A DNA stretch of 64,000 nt from Sanderia malayensis (Eukaryota > Cnidaria > Scyphozoa > Semaeostomeae > Pelagiidae), in contig RQOL01000876.1 in NCBI GenBank assembly GCA_013076295.1, positions 3,906,001-3,970,000 of the forward strand. Reading direction: 5' to 3'. Of the stretch, positions 46,410 to 57,788 are shown piece after piece. How positions within the stretch are numbered: the first letter of the stretch is position 1; the number at the start of each line of letters is the position of its first letter. The position numbers and the translations under genes were made by a program. The notes under the pieces were generated by a model that saw only the letters and a list, made by a program, of their open reading frames with translations, had not been told where the DNA came from and did not search any database.

Positions 46410-46603
46410 TAAGCTATCACGACACTCCTTAATATTAACCATATTCAATCTTCACATTATTATCGTCACCGTCATTATTAGCAGCAGTAGTATCATAATT
46501 ATTATTTCACCAATGTAATTATAAACTTCCCCTTTTTTTCTTTTCGTCGTATCACCAGACCGCTCCACAGCCCACGGCTGATTTTATTCATATTAATTTC
46601 GTA

Positions 46604-46752
46604 CAGTAAACACCCGCACAAAGAAACTTTAAATTTTGTATTCAGCATATATGTTCAAATACAATAACCTATTGTTTTTTCTATTGTTTTAAGTAGAAGT
46701 ATTAGACTTGAACGTTCTTAATCTTCTGGCTCTTTTCTGCGGGTGTCTACTG
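46604..46752. mobile_element. MITE, CAGTAAA..CCCGC family, copy A
   Basis: Termini CAGTAAACACCCGCA and, inverted, CAGTAGACACCCGCA; flanked by TA on both sides. Shares internal CCTATTGTTT...CTATTGTTTTAAGTAG and CGTTCTTAATC with copies B and C. TA duplication and terminus suggest a Tc1/mariner-superfamily derivative. Confidence 0.9.
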
Positions 46753-47628
46753 TAGTCAAATCCCTTTATTTTTCACTTATCTTATCACTAGTCATTATAA
46801 AAAGCGATATGCTTTTCTATTCAATACTATTATTTTTGTATCATAGATTTATAAGCTTTTTAGTGTTGTTTTTTTACTATCATTTTTTGCAGAATAATTA
46901 CTGTATAGCGAGCCAGGTTAGTGGTATGACTTTAACAAGATACACGAAAGCATCCTCAATATGGTCGTTCCTAGGTAAGCTTAGATTTAGATCCAGAATT
47001 AACTTGCTCTAGATTCAAAACTCTCCAGTAGGTTATGCTTGTGCTCCTTCACAGTTCCTCATCTTGCAAGTACATCGCAGAGGTTGTAGCTGCGATGAAG
47101 TCTAGACTCGGTTTCGTGCTATTCCATGTTGCTAAGCTGCAGTCTTTGAAAGGTTGTCTGGATTTGAGTCGTTCTCACGCAACTGAATATTGGTATTGCA
47201 GTTAGTATAGTGTAGTTGAATCTATATGATGTTTTTGTAGGCTTATAGTATAGTTTAGTTGATTGTGACGTCCGAACGAAGCCAATGCTAGCCCTTGTTA
47301 CCTTGTGGCCAGGATCTTTAGAGACCCTTGGCGGCTCTTTTTTGCTTTAGCATCTGGAGGAATATTATTGTGGGCTGTATTATATGTCTACCTATAATTC
47401 TTTAAGAGTACCTGTAAGTGGCAATATGGCCTTGTCTGTGCAAGGCGACATTGTGCCGCTCTTGCGCTTTTATTTGTCTATCTACTACTTGTAATTAATC
47501 TGAATGTTCACGCATGCATACATTAACCTTGTCATTGTTTACTTTGAATTGTTTATCAAATGTTTATCAATGCTTATCGATTGCTTTTACTCTGTCCATG
47601 TTCCTCTGCGTGGTCTCATGGCTAAGGG

Positions 47629-47811
47629 GTGGCAGAACATCTCTGTATAATGACATTGCCTAGTATTAGAGCTGAGGGCGTTTATCGAGTGGCAGTGCAC
47701 TTCCATATAACGACATTGCATGGTCTTAGGGCTGAGGGCGTTTATCGAGGGGCAGTACATCTCTCTCTAATGACATTGCTTCATTGATCTTAGAGCACAA
47801 ACATAATACAG
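47629..47811. repeat. Tandem repeat, about 61-bp unit, three copies
   Basis: GGCAG...ATAATGACATTGC...TTAGAGCTGAGGGCGTTTATCGAG recurs starting near 47629, 47690 and 47751 (third copy partial). Not coding. Confidence 0.85.
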
Positions 47812-47853
47812 CGAATAACAATAGAAATTTGTACCATTAAGCATGACTATCAA

Positions 47854-48299
47854 CTACAGGAGTTTTGCTCGACCGAGTTTCAATTTGCAGTATTTGCACG
47901 AATGTTCAACATCCTTGAGAGGTGTGGTAACAAATGGAATGTAGAACAGCGGCGGACAAATGAAGCAGCAAGCCAAGGCAGACAGAAACGTCGCCTTTCC
48001 AGTCACGTAAGAGATTGAAGTTAGACCCTGCAACAAGGACAAATCCTTATCAGGAAAGGATAGCTTTACCCCCTGGAACGTCGGTCAAGCTATCAATAGG
48101 TATAATGATTTACCCAGGAGGGAAGATTGAATAAATTTACCTTTGTTGCACAATTCTGACAGACGATCAGCTGCGGAAGAGTACCAAATTTTGGTTGCTC
48201 TGTTGTTATTGGCGATTGCAGCATTTTGTGTTGTTGTTGTATGTCATTGTCTTTGTAGATTGGAAGGAAATGGATATCGGTGAGATCGACCTCTTCCAT
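47854..48299 (-). CDS. LITAF-domain protein, minus-strand member of a pair
   Basis: Two exons: 48299-48141 and 48027-47854 (stop), phase 0 junction; 110 residues from MEEVDLTDI (an in-frame ATG at 48326, or an upstream exon, is also possible because an acceptor-like CACAG directly precedes 48299). The first exon ends with the zinc-knuckle half CQNC. The second has a hydrophobic segment (FLSALACCFICPPLFYIPF) and then KDVEHSCKYCKLKLGRAK, the second half of the LITAF domain. LITAF/CDIP1-type proteins are monotopic on late endosome and lysosome membranes, the two CxxC halves joining one zinc site around a membrane-inserted helix. The paralogue lies head-to-head at 49094. Confidence 0.82.
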
Positions 48300-49093
48300 C
48301 TGTGTATTGACCTTGAGAAGTAACAAAGGATGAATACGGTTGTGTTGGTGTGTCTTCTGCAGTCTGACGTCAGGATTCAGGGCATGGAACTCTTATTAAA
48401 GACTTTAATTGGAAATCTTGCTGAGCAGTTAGAGCATACAGAACGAAATAAATCATGAGAAATGTTGCAGCTCGTGGATCACTGAGCAAGCGATCTGAGC
48501 CTGAGCGCAACAGCAAGGACATTAAAGCGTGAGTTTTATACTTACATCATGAGTACTACCAGTTGCCATTACGTTGTCTTTTGTAATGCAGTTGTAATTT
48601 TTGTCTCTCAATCTATTTTATTGTGTTGGAAGATCTTTATCAATTTCAATAATTACCAACAATCGCTAATGAAGCTTTTGCGCATGATCATGCAAGCGTC
48701 ATGACGTCACAATTAAATGAAGTTTTGTTAGTTTCGAAGTTGTTGTTCATGGCCAACCTTCAATGAAGGGCCACAATGTAAACATCGTCAGCAAAGCGAC
48801 AAGGATAACCAATAAACAATACATATGTTTTGTGGATAATATAACATGTGCAATAGAGATGAAAAGATGTGCTAAACGCAAATAATTTGAATTTTATTTA
48901 AGCGACAAGGAGCCTGGGTTCTAGGTTGGTTTATGGCTCGCTTCTTGACAATCTGACGTGTTATTTATTGAAATATTTTTTATGTTGTCATAATTTCATC
49001 AACAAACTTGAAGATCTTTTTCAAATATATATGTTATATTACATATTAATATATTACAGACCCAGCTGCTCCTCGGAGAAATAACGAAAAAAT
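48300..49093. promoter_or_regulatory. Shared 5' region of the two LITAF-like genes
   Basis: About 0.8 kb between divergent start codons. It should contain both promoters and perhaps a first exon of the minus-strand gene. No motif recognised with confidence. Confidence 0.4.
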
Positions 49094-51399
49094 ATGGCCG
49101 TGGACAATTTGGACGACATCTCTCAACCAAAGACTGAAGGAGAGTCAAAGCGTAAATTTAATCCAAAAAGTATGATAGGCAACGCTGTAAGCACATTGTG
49201 ACATCTTCTCATCTAAATTAGATTCTTGATATAACGACTTCTTTTTCTACATATCCAAAAGACCCATGTTCAAGTCTCTTGTCCCTTCTTTACAAGGCAT
49301 CCAATGCAAAGCGCTATGTCTCTAAAGACAACGGTGAAGAAAGCCCAGACGGCAGTTCGCCATCAACCAGCAAGCGTGAAAAGAAAGTCTCGTTTGGACG
49401 AAAGCCACAGAGGACATTTTGCAGTCGCTGCAACCAAGAGGTATTCTAGGCATGCCACTTAATACACGCTCTCTTGCTCTTTGAATCTCTTTGAATGATT
49501 TTTAAGACACCGCAATGTAAGTCTTATAGTAACTTATGGGACAATACTAAGCTGTCACATCTTCTGATGACCAATTTAACAATAGCACATCATTATACAA
49601 CTGTGCTGCCAGTGTAGCAATAGGCGTTACCAATTTAATAACAACACAATGTTTTGGTTATTGCCCCGCATCAAAGCGGGGCCTCATAGTGTACCCCGCA
49701 GGAGATATAGAGAATCTGTGTAAATTTTTCCACATTTTTCGTCGTCAATTGGAATGTTGTCAGACAGGTAAAACAGGTTTGAAGCGAAACGGGCACGGCA
49801 CCGAGTTGTGTTGTTTGCCGTGGTGTTTGCATGCTGTGAAAGAAGGAGACAGCAATACTGCTTTCTGGTTCTTGGAATCAGTAGTTGAAATAGTTTATTG
49901 CCTTTGACGAAAAAGACAAGGGAACATTTTGCCTCCTGTGGGCGATTGCAAAGGGTTAGTAAGGCCTAGCGGCCTTCTATTCTACCTGGGCTGGGCTTTG
50001 TCAAAAGAAATAGGTCGTTGTATCTCTACTTACAAGTTTGATTGTCTGGTAGGCTATACATTTGATACAAAATCGATTTTATATATTTTTAAAAAATAAG
50101 AGAGCAATAGATGAATTATTTTTCCTGATTTATTTGCATTCAACGGCAGTGAAGTGATTAGTCGACAAAATCTCAGTCGCCATTTCGATGCTTCGGTTTT
50201 ATTGCACTATTTATAAACTGAGCCTGTTGGTGCATTACATTTGTGCAATTTCATTATATTTGTAGATTTTTCCATTATTATGAAGGCTTCTTCGCAATTT
50301 CACAAGATTCACATACTCTATTCTCTCTTGTATAAAATATCTTGTAAATTGTCTTGATTCACTTTGTTCAACTTGCAAGTCAAGTCATAAGTGAAATAAT
50401 ATGCACACTGTAATTGACGTTGAAGAATAGTTTAAATATTTCACATTCAGCATTCCAACTAATTCAGTTGCAACATAAAGCATTTCAAACTTTCTCAAAA
50501 GTTTCACACAATATTTTTCTGTTATGTAGTTTTTTGATTGTTGAAAATTATTAAACTGTTTTCTTATAAAAAATGAGTGTGCTTGCAAGATGAAATTTTT
50601 ATGGAAAACAATCAAACGCTGCTTTTTTGTACGGGGTTTCCCAAAACAGGTTCTACCATTTAGGGATCAATATATTTGAGAGGTGTGCTTTCTCTTCCAT
50701 CGACAAATTATATTTGCAGTAATTTGTGATAAATTTATTTCTAAATTTTATACTTTTAGATGAAAAATACAATATAACATTGTTTGTTACTGTTAAATGA
50801 ATGAACTACTTATTTGTTGAACTTGAACTCCTATTGCTGTAAAGGATTTTAAAATAAGCTCTCCGAAGCCCTTTCACTAATACCAGATTTCCAGAATAAT
50901 GCATCCAATCCAGGTACATGCCAATCAATGCATGCACACCCCGCCATCCTCAAAAAGGGATGTGGGGCACTTTAGTTTTTGCTATTGCTAGTTTAATCAT
51001 CAATAGTCTGATACGAATGCTCACATCATACATGGATATCTAGGCTTCCAAACACGTTAAACAGCCTCCTTTCTATATTTTTTGCAGGCACTCATTTCAA
51101 AACATAGTATCGTTTTAATCAAATGATAGATGCTTTAGTCCTGATTATTGGTTTTACATCACAGCAAAACTCATTTTAACAATGTTAACAGCTAGCTAAA
51201 ACCTTTTATGTTGCAGAACATGACGATTACTAAGCACGTAATTGGTAGAAGTACAGTGATAGCTGCAGTCGTAGCATTCTTCGTTGTTCCTGGGGTCGGT
51301 GCTGCATTTGTTATCAAATCAAACATGTTCAAAGACGTGGAACACAAATGCTGTGTGTGCAAACGAAAGTTGGGACGCAAAAAGAAGCTACCATGCTAA
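49094..51399 (+). CDS. LITAF-domain protein, plus-strand member of a pair
   Basis: Exons 49094-49186, 49297-49440 and 51217-51399, all phase 0; 139 residues. The N-terminus is hydrophilic (MAVDNLDDISQPKTEGESKR). The LITAF domain begins TFCSRCNQE at the end of exon 2 and is completed in exon 3: VIGRSTVIAAVVAFFVVPGV (membrane-inserting helix) and FKDVEHKCCVCKRKLGRKKK. The intron falls at the same place as in the minus-strand paralogue, directly after the first CxxC, supporting common origin. The canonical DVEHxCxxCxxxLG signature makes the family call secure. Likely on endosomal membranes. No PPxY/PTAP-type motif is seen in the short N-terminus, unlike vertebrate LITAF. The 1.8-kb second intron shows nothing else apart from a small CCCCGC/GCGGGG inverted motif near 49662. 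Confidence 0.88.
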
Positions 51400-51588
51400 A
51401 CAGAAACAACAAGTAATCTTCTTCATGTATTTACATCTATAATTTACAACTGGCTTAGTAAAAATTGGGTAGATAAACATAAAACTCGGACCTAAACAAG
51501 TTATTAATCAACTTATATAGTACCGAATAACAATGCATATTAAGATATCCTAAGGTGGTATTGCTGTATGCTACTATTGTACTGTTTG

Positions 51589-54500
51589 TTACACAATTGA
51601 TTTGTACTTGACGCAAAACATTATCCAAACAGCGCACGCGTCTTCGGGGTAGGTGAAAACACGTGCTCGAACAGCGTGTTTCACGTGATCACCGCGACAG
51701 CATATGATTTCTTCGCAAACCGAAGATCTGAAGAGAGAAGACACGAAACAGTTGTTGTTAGCTGCATTCAAAACTTCCTTAAACATTGTTTCCCCGTTTT
51801 AGGCGGGCGAAATCATCACTGATTTCAAAAGGCATGAGACAGGGACAAAGTCATATTTATCCAACCAGTAAAAACCCGCATGTAAGAAACCTGTAAATTT
51901 CCATCCAGCCTATTGTTCCAAGACAATAGGCTATTGTTTCTTCTATTGTTTTCAGCAGAAATACACCCAGAAGGTTCTTAATCCATTGGTTCTTACATGC
52001 GGGTTTTTACTGTATTGCAGTGAGCTCACTGTGGGAATGAGGGGTTTCTTCAAGTTATCCAAGCTCAAACATAAGGCATACATCAAGGCAAGTATATTCG
52101 ACTGTTCGAGGTTCAACATTACATACATTAAAGACAAAGTACGAATGTATTCGTGGATGCTTACTTGAGACAGATGGAAAAAGCTTTTCTGGCATTGACG
52201 TGAGTGAACTGTATTGGAAACCCCTTGAACGTGTGTCCATCTGGAACATTGCGACGAATTGCGTGTTGAAACTCTTCATTGCCAACAGACACACCCAAGC
52301 TGTGCTCGTATTCATAAGATGCCAGTGCAGGAGATAATAAGAAGCTCAACTCACTATCCCAATATGTCGCCATTCCCATGTTCTACGAAGAGAGACAAGA
52401 CTAAACACAACGTATATTGTAAAATGACAAGAGCCCCGGTTGTCTTCATAATCCAGCACGATCTACCCTTCATATACACAGATGACGTTCGGATGATAGC
52501 ATGTTAGCTAATGTCAGAGTGAGCAAGAGAGTCTGACAATATACCAGGTAAATTAGAATTGGCTAGTAAAACAGGCAATGCCTTACGTGTCTGTGTTCCA
52601 CAACAAGGGCCCTTAAGTCGTTTTCTAACTCATTGCTAGCCAAAACTGGGTCGATTTTCGATGGTAGCAGTATCAATTGCTGGTGCGGTGATGGCTGACA
52701 AAGAATTGAAACAGTTCATGTAGCATATTTACACAGAGGAACAAAGACAAAGATTATAATAAGACCTAACATGCATAGTAAGACCTAAACAAAGGACAAA
52801 GATTATGAAGGAAATACCAAGAGATCATACCAGTATCCCTGGGCCACAAACTGATTTGATAGCATCAAGGCTCATCCCTTTCCACAGCGATTCATTGTGC
52901 AGATGAAAAAGACAGAGGTCTACATTTTCACTGGGCTGAAAACAAAGACAAATGGTCATCATAACCAACCACACAGATAACAAATTGTTGCATACATTGA
53001 TGAACAAAGCAGTGTCTTGGAAGATTCAAGTACCTGGCAATTAGCATAGAATTCTTTGTGATTAAACACACATCCAATGGTTTTGTAAGGATGCAGTTGG
53101 CGTGGCTGTGGAGCTAGAGGAGGGTCATTTGCATTCACAGCTTTATGAATAAACCTGCAACAAATTAATTATCTGTTAGCTACATATGCAACACTTGTAA
53201 AAATAGTTGGCTTGAGCTCATATGGGATGATTGTACCTTTCTGCTGTTAAGCATTCCCAGAATAAAACTCCACTGTCCGTATCAATGGTAACAACCCAGC
53301 TGTGTGCAATGCCTTTGGCTTTTGTTCCAATGCAGACAAATGCATTCATTCCAAAACCGAGCAGCAAGCTGCATAGTAACACCGCATGGCATTCAACATC
53401 CTGTAAGATAATTGCGGGTAAGAACATGAAGAGAATTATTTGCAGAGAGTAAATAATAGGTAATGGACTTCAACGGCATGCTACTTACTCCTTTTCCGGC
53501 ACATAAGAATGGATACGTGCTGTTCCACGATTCAGCCCTGTTTCCACCAAGCATTGGTGTCCGCTTGAATGCAAGAAGGGACACAAACCTGGCAGCTTGC
53601 CTTGGTGTGTCCAACAACCTTCCAGCTCGCAGGGGCTGCACAAATGAACAGACAAGCCTGTGAACTCCATTCTCAGTTTGTGCAAAGATCTTCACCAGGC
53701 GATTCGAATGTGATGCTCTGATCTGCAAGAATTCACGCCACCACTGTTTGGTGTATGCAAGGAACAGACGCTCCCTCTCAGAAACACGACTCTTCTCCAG
53801 GTTCCACTGTGCTGACAGCACATCCGGAGTAAGTCGCTGCAAAAGAATGATTCCATTGTAAGCTGACACTAAACCTCGGAGATTAAACAAACTATCTGAT
53901 ACAAAAGATTTAAATGCTACCTTTGAAAGCTTGGGGAAAAGTTCCATTTTCACATCAAGGACACCAACAGGTACATTGCTTTCAGCTCCAATGCCATTCA
54001 ACTCGAGTGAAAAACTAGTTCTTCCTTCTGACATTGAAAGCAGTTTCCTCCATTCTACTAGATGAGATGATAGCAGGGTTTTATCCCCTGACAAGTCACT
54101 CTTTATCAAAACCAAATGGATTTTGTCACATAAAGTGAGCAGTGATGGTGCATCAGACATTTTATTTGAATCTCCCGAATGTCTTTGCAGCTCAAGCAGA
54201 AAACCTAGAAACACGGATAGACACAACAAGCATCAAAAGAGTTACAATAACCTCATTTATGGAGCTACCACCTGCAAACTTCAAACATACCTTCTTGAAT
54301 GTTTGGTTCACACGCACATGCTACAGGTCTGGATGCAAATCTTTGTCCGCGAAATTGAATGTGAAGTGAAAACGTGCTTGTTGCTCTGCCTGGCAATGGT
54401 TCAGGATCTTGCAAGTGTTCTAGGAATGCCTTCCCTCCAAGCACTTGAAAGTAAAGGTGTCTCTTGTTTGGGTCCATAGGTACTGAAATGGAGGCAAAAT

Positions 54501-54889
54501 GTGTTGTCTCAGAGTCAAGGTCTCACTTACCATCAATTCTGACAATGAGCAATATCAGGCAAGGCAACCTTCATACCTTTGTCTCTGGTTCCACTGCTGA
54601 AATGCTGCATATTTTCAAGTTTAGATTGCTTCAATTTTTTTAGAATTTCTTCTCTAGATCTTCTGTCACTGTCGATATCTTTGAAATTAAGGCTTCTCAT
54701 TACCTCTTCAATTACTCCTCTTTCTTTCAATGTTCTCAAAAGACCATCCTCTTCCAAGGTATTTTCTTCGTCATCTTGCTGCATTGATTCAGAAAGACAT
54801 TGTCTTATTCTGCCGTGAATATCAATTTGATCAAGATGTCTGTGAATTATTTGTTTTAATTCGCTAAGTTTTTCTGGTGGCAACTCCAT
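51589..54889 (-). CDS. CEP76: Centrosomal protein of 76 kDa
   Basis: Ten phase-consistent exons: 54889-54544, 54482-54291, 54204-53921, 53836-53489, 53400-53237, 53154-53034, 52935-52831, 52694-52587, 52382-52165, 51727-51589; 674 residues (human 659). Recognisable throughout: MELPPEKLSELKQIIHRHLD at the start, HLYFQVLGGKAFLEHLQDPE, CACEPN, TKQWWREFLQIRASHSNRLV, PLRAGRLLDTPRQAARFVS, the transglutaminase-like segment LLCSLLLGFGMNAFVCIGTK, SYEYEHSLGVSVGNEEFQ and the C-terminal CEEIICCRGD and FTYPEDACAVWIMF. CEP76 restrains centriole reduplication. Exon 1's donor is GTCAGA at 54543; the stronger-looking GTAAGT eleven bases on would include an in-frame stop. The C2-like N-terminal half and degenerate transglutaminase domain are as in the family. 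Confidence 0.96.
51866..52012. mobile_element. MITE, CAGTAAA..CCCGC family, copy B
   Basis: Termini CAGTAAAAACCCGCATGTAA and an exact inverse of at least 20 bp, in CEP76 intron 9. TA follows the right end; the left flank is AC, presumably mutated. The freshest copy of the three by terminal identity. Confidence 0.93.
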
Positions 54890-55214
54890 TTGACCATATG
54901 ACTAAATCTAAAGACCCCTTCACTGTATTCTGCAGCTTCCCTATGCATACATACATCAAAGCTATTATGATGGGCTGGGCCTACTCTGCCTTGCCTTGCC
55001 TCGTTATGGTTGTGCCGACAATTTTCCGAATTTTCACACTTCTGACTTCAATTATATTCATTGTTTATAAAAAGCTCTATTTTGTCATCACTCCAAGTTG
55101 CAGAACATGCTTTTTGTTGTTTCCTTTCATTCATATTCCAACTCTTGTTTTAACCAACTCTTTGTTTTCAAGGACTAGGAGATTACCTTTCAAGCAGCAC
55201 GACCACAAACCATT

Positions 55215-56350
55215 GAATTTTACACATTCACCTTTTGAATCTTTGAATCTTTGAATCTTTTTCTTTGTCCTCTTTGTCGTTTCCGACAAGCACCGCTGCT
55301 TTTTTATACAGGGGTGCAAGACATTAAAAAATTTTTTTTTTTTTTTTTTATTTCTTCTAATTTCTATGTTGAATTTCTGTCCCCTATTTTATTCTCCAAA
55401 AAATTGTTGACTTTTCTAATTATTTCTAAGTTATCTGTTTCCTTCAGCCACTTTATTTCCATTTCTTTTTCGCATACCAACAAATGTTCTGATGTTTCTT
55501 TCTCTCCACATGAACATATCCTTCCCTTTCCAAAATTATTCCCCAAATCTATCATCTCAAGTCTTCTCCTGATGGTTTTACTCGCTTCTTTGATTCCCAT
55601 TTCTTTCACATATCCTTTTCTTTCAAACTTCTGTTCTCTTTGATGTCTCATCTTTTTAAACTCTACTTCCTTTTCCTTTGCCTCCTTTTCTAAACTTTCT
55701 TGCACTTTATTTTTTACTTCTTTTTTCCACTGCTCCTTTGATAGCTCAAATACCCTTTCTAGCTCTATACCTATTTCTTCTGCTATTTGTTTTGTGTAAT
55801 TGAACCAATTCCTTCCACTGCATTTCATTTGCTCTTCTACAATTTGCCTGCCTAACCTATTCTCCCCTGATTTTATCAAATTTTGAAACAACATTAGCCG
55901 CTGGTAGTCAACCTTTCTTTTTACTGTCCAAATTCCTAGCTCTTTTAACAAAGCCCAATACGGTGTTGAGCTGGGCAATTTCAAAATTCTTTTCAAAATT
56001 CCTCCTTGAATTTGCTCCAATCTTTTTAGATGTTTTTCCTCTATATTTGTCCAACATTCCAAATTGTAAGTTAGCATAGGGACCACTGTCTTTTCATACA
56101 CTATGAGTCCTGCTTCCGTTGATAACTTTCCCAGCAACTCCTCTTTTCCTATTTTCATTATTTCAGAAATCACCCTGTAACTTTTTCTTTCTAATTCCTC
56201 TATCTGTGCTTCAAGACTTCCTTTTTCATCTATCCAGTTTCCCAAGTACTTGTACTTTTCTGTCCTTTCAATTTTTCTTTTCACCTTTGTCTTTTTCTTT
56301 TTACTCTGTACTCTCTGCTGCGTTCGGGTCGTCGGAAAATAAAAAAGCAT
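55215..56350 (-). mobile_element. 5'-truncated non-LTR retrotransposon (LINE), RT C-terminal part
   Basis: A 328-codon open frame (56350-55364) starts inside the 3' part of a reverse-transcriptase ORF: EKYKYLGNWIDEKGSLEAQI, VYEKTVVPMLTYNLECW, LEQIQGGILKRILKLPSSTP and a C-terminal CSCGEKETSEHLLVC zinc-knuckle-like motif. A 3' UTR with an A-tract (T-run at 55331 on the plus strand) and a terminal run of the 8-mer GATTCAAA repeats (about 55215-55260) follows, as in LINEs with short tandem 3' tails. The 5' end is missing. There is no stop or frameshift in the remaining ORF, so the insertion is young. It sits between the CEP76 and aldolase start codons. Confidence 0.88.
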
Positions 56351-56465
56351 GAAAAAACCAGTTTAAAAACAAGTTCATCCGGTTTACCTGTTAAATTCTC
56401 TCCGCTCTTCTGTGGTTTTCTTTACCCTTTTCTTTTCCGGCTGCAGATCAAAACAACGACACAAA

Positions 56466-57514
56466 ATGTTGTTCAGCGTATTCGTGAAACCTTTGGCTAC
56501 TTGTAGCAAAAGCTTGAGCAAAAACAGCTCATTAATTGTCAGAACAATTGCACCAGCAGTGTGTTCAGCTTTGAATGGGCGACGTTCATTGACCAAAAAT
56601 GCCGTCTTAACGACTTCACCAAAAGAGAATGGATATCAACTGCAACAATCAGCTGAGGAGTTGAATTGGCAAACACGATGCGAGCTTGCGGCTTCTTACA
56701 GGATATTATACAACATGAATTACCACGAAGGCATTTGCAATCATCTATCGGCATCATGCCCGGCCCGTGATGGTTCAGACCGAAAGGTAATGCTGTTAAT
56801 ACCGTACGGAATGAGTTGGAAAGAAGTGACAGCTTCAAGCCTGGTTGGCATCTGCTTGAACGAAAACGACCCAAGCAACCCCCAAATTATCGAGGAAGGA
56901 AGTTGTTCTGCAGATATTTCTGCACTCTCCATACACAACGGTGTACACCATTCCAGACCTGATATGAAATGTGTCATGCATACACACACCCCGAATGTCA
57001 CTGCTTTGACTTGCTTGAAAGACCCTACCATTCAAATGCTTCATCAGAATTCCACTCGATTTCACGGAGAGATTTGCTACGACACAGAGTATGACGGAAC
57101 TGCAACTTGCCTTGAAGAGGGGTTCAGACTTGGAAAGGTTCTCGACAAGAAGACGGTCATGATGATGAGCAACCATGGTGTCATGGTTTTGGGAAAGTCT
57201 GTCGCCGAGGCATTTGATCGGCTGTTTTACTTGGAGAGAGTTGCAGAACTACAGGCGAGTATAGTTACTCTACACGTCTCAGAATAAAATAGGAGAAACT
57301 TGCATCGGTAATGCTGGCGAAATGCTTTAAAAATGCATTTCTTTCTCCGTAGATACTGGCAATGTCAACTGGTAAAGAGTTGTCGATAATTCCTGATGCA
57401 TTGGTGAAGCAAAACAAACAGTTTCACAAAGAAACTATGACGCATTATGCAGATCATTATTTTAATGCACAGAAAAGATTAATAGCAGAAGAATCACCAA
57501 AATATGACTCTTGA
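56466..57514 (+). CDS. Class II aldolase/adducin-domain protein, probably mitochondrial
   Basis: Two exons: 56466-57254 and 57353-57514; 316 residues. The N-terminal ~45 residues are Ser/Arg/Lys-rich without acids (MLFSVFVKPLATCSKSLSKN), fitting a mitochondrial presequence; an in-frame ATG at 56412 is possible. The class II aldolase fold follows: ICNHLSA, MLLIPYGMSWKEVTAS, the zinc-site segment CVMHTHTPNVTAL, and MSNHGVMVLGKSVAEAF with a later zinc-ligand histidine. Members include fuculose-1-phosphate aldolase and adducin heads; metazoan stand-alone proteins of this type are uncharacterised. The intron starts with GC (CAG then GCGAGT), the only choice that keeps ILAMSTGKEL in frame, hence a second GC-AG intron in this window. 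Head-to-head with CEP76 (LINE between). Confidence 0.9.
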
Positions 57515-57788
57515 ATTAGAATATCAACTATCATTACTATTTGTTTCTGTGCTAAAGTTTATGGTTTTCGTTTTTTCCCTTGCATATCAGTAAACTCATT
57601 CATTACACGTTGATGTGGTTTGTTATTCTCGTTTTCCTCCCACCTTTCATTCAAAGTTATTGCGATCAGATTTTCGTGGCGGCAAAATTGATTGACTAAC
57701 AAGACAACAACTAGCCTTAGGCCGACATTGCATGTTTTGTTGCATAGGTAAGTTTTAAAATAGAAAACAAGGCGGGTTCGGGATAAAG

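Larger units (their letters stand above)
46410..47853. other. Intergenic DNA between syntrophin and LITAF-like gene
   Basis: Holds the syntrophin 3' UTR, MITE copy A (46604-46752) and the 61-bp tandem repeat at 47629-47811. No exon recognised; the remaining open frames are short and unsupported. Confidence 0.55.

Noticed and set aside
54579..56352. Several plus-strand open frames rich in Phe/Ser/Leu
   Set aside because: Antisense of CEP76 exon 1 and of the LINE ORF, produced by their Lys/Glu-rich codons.
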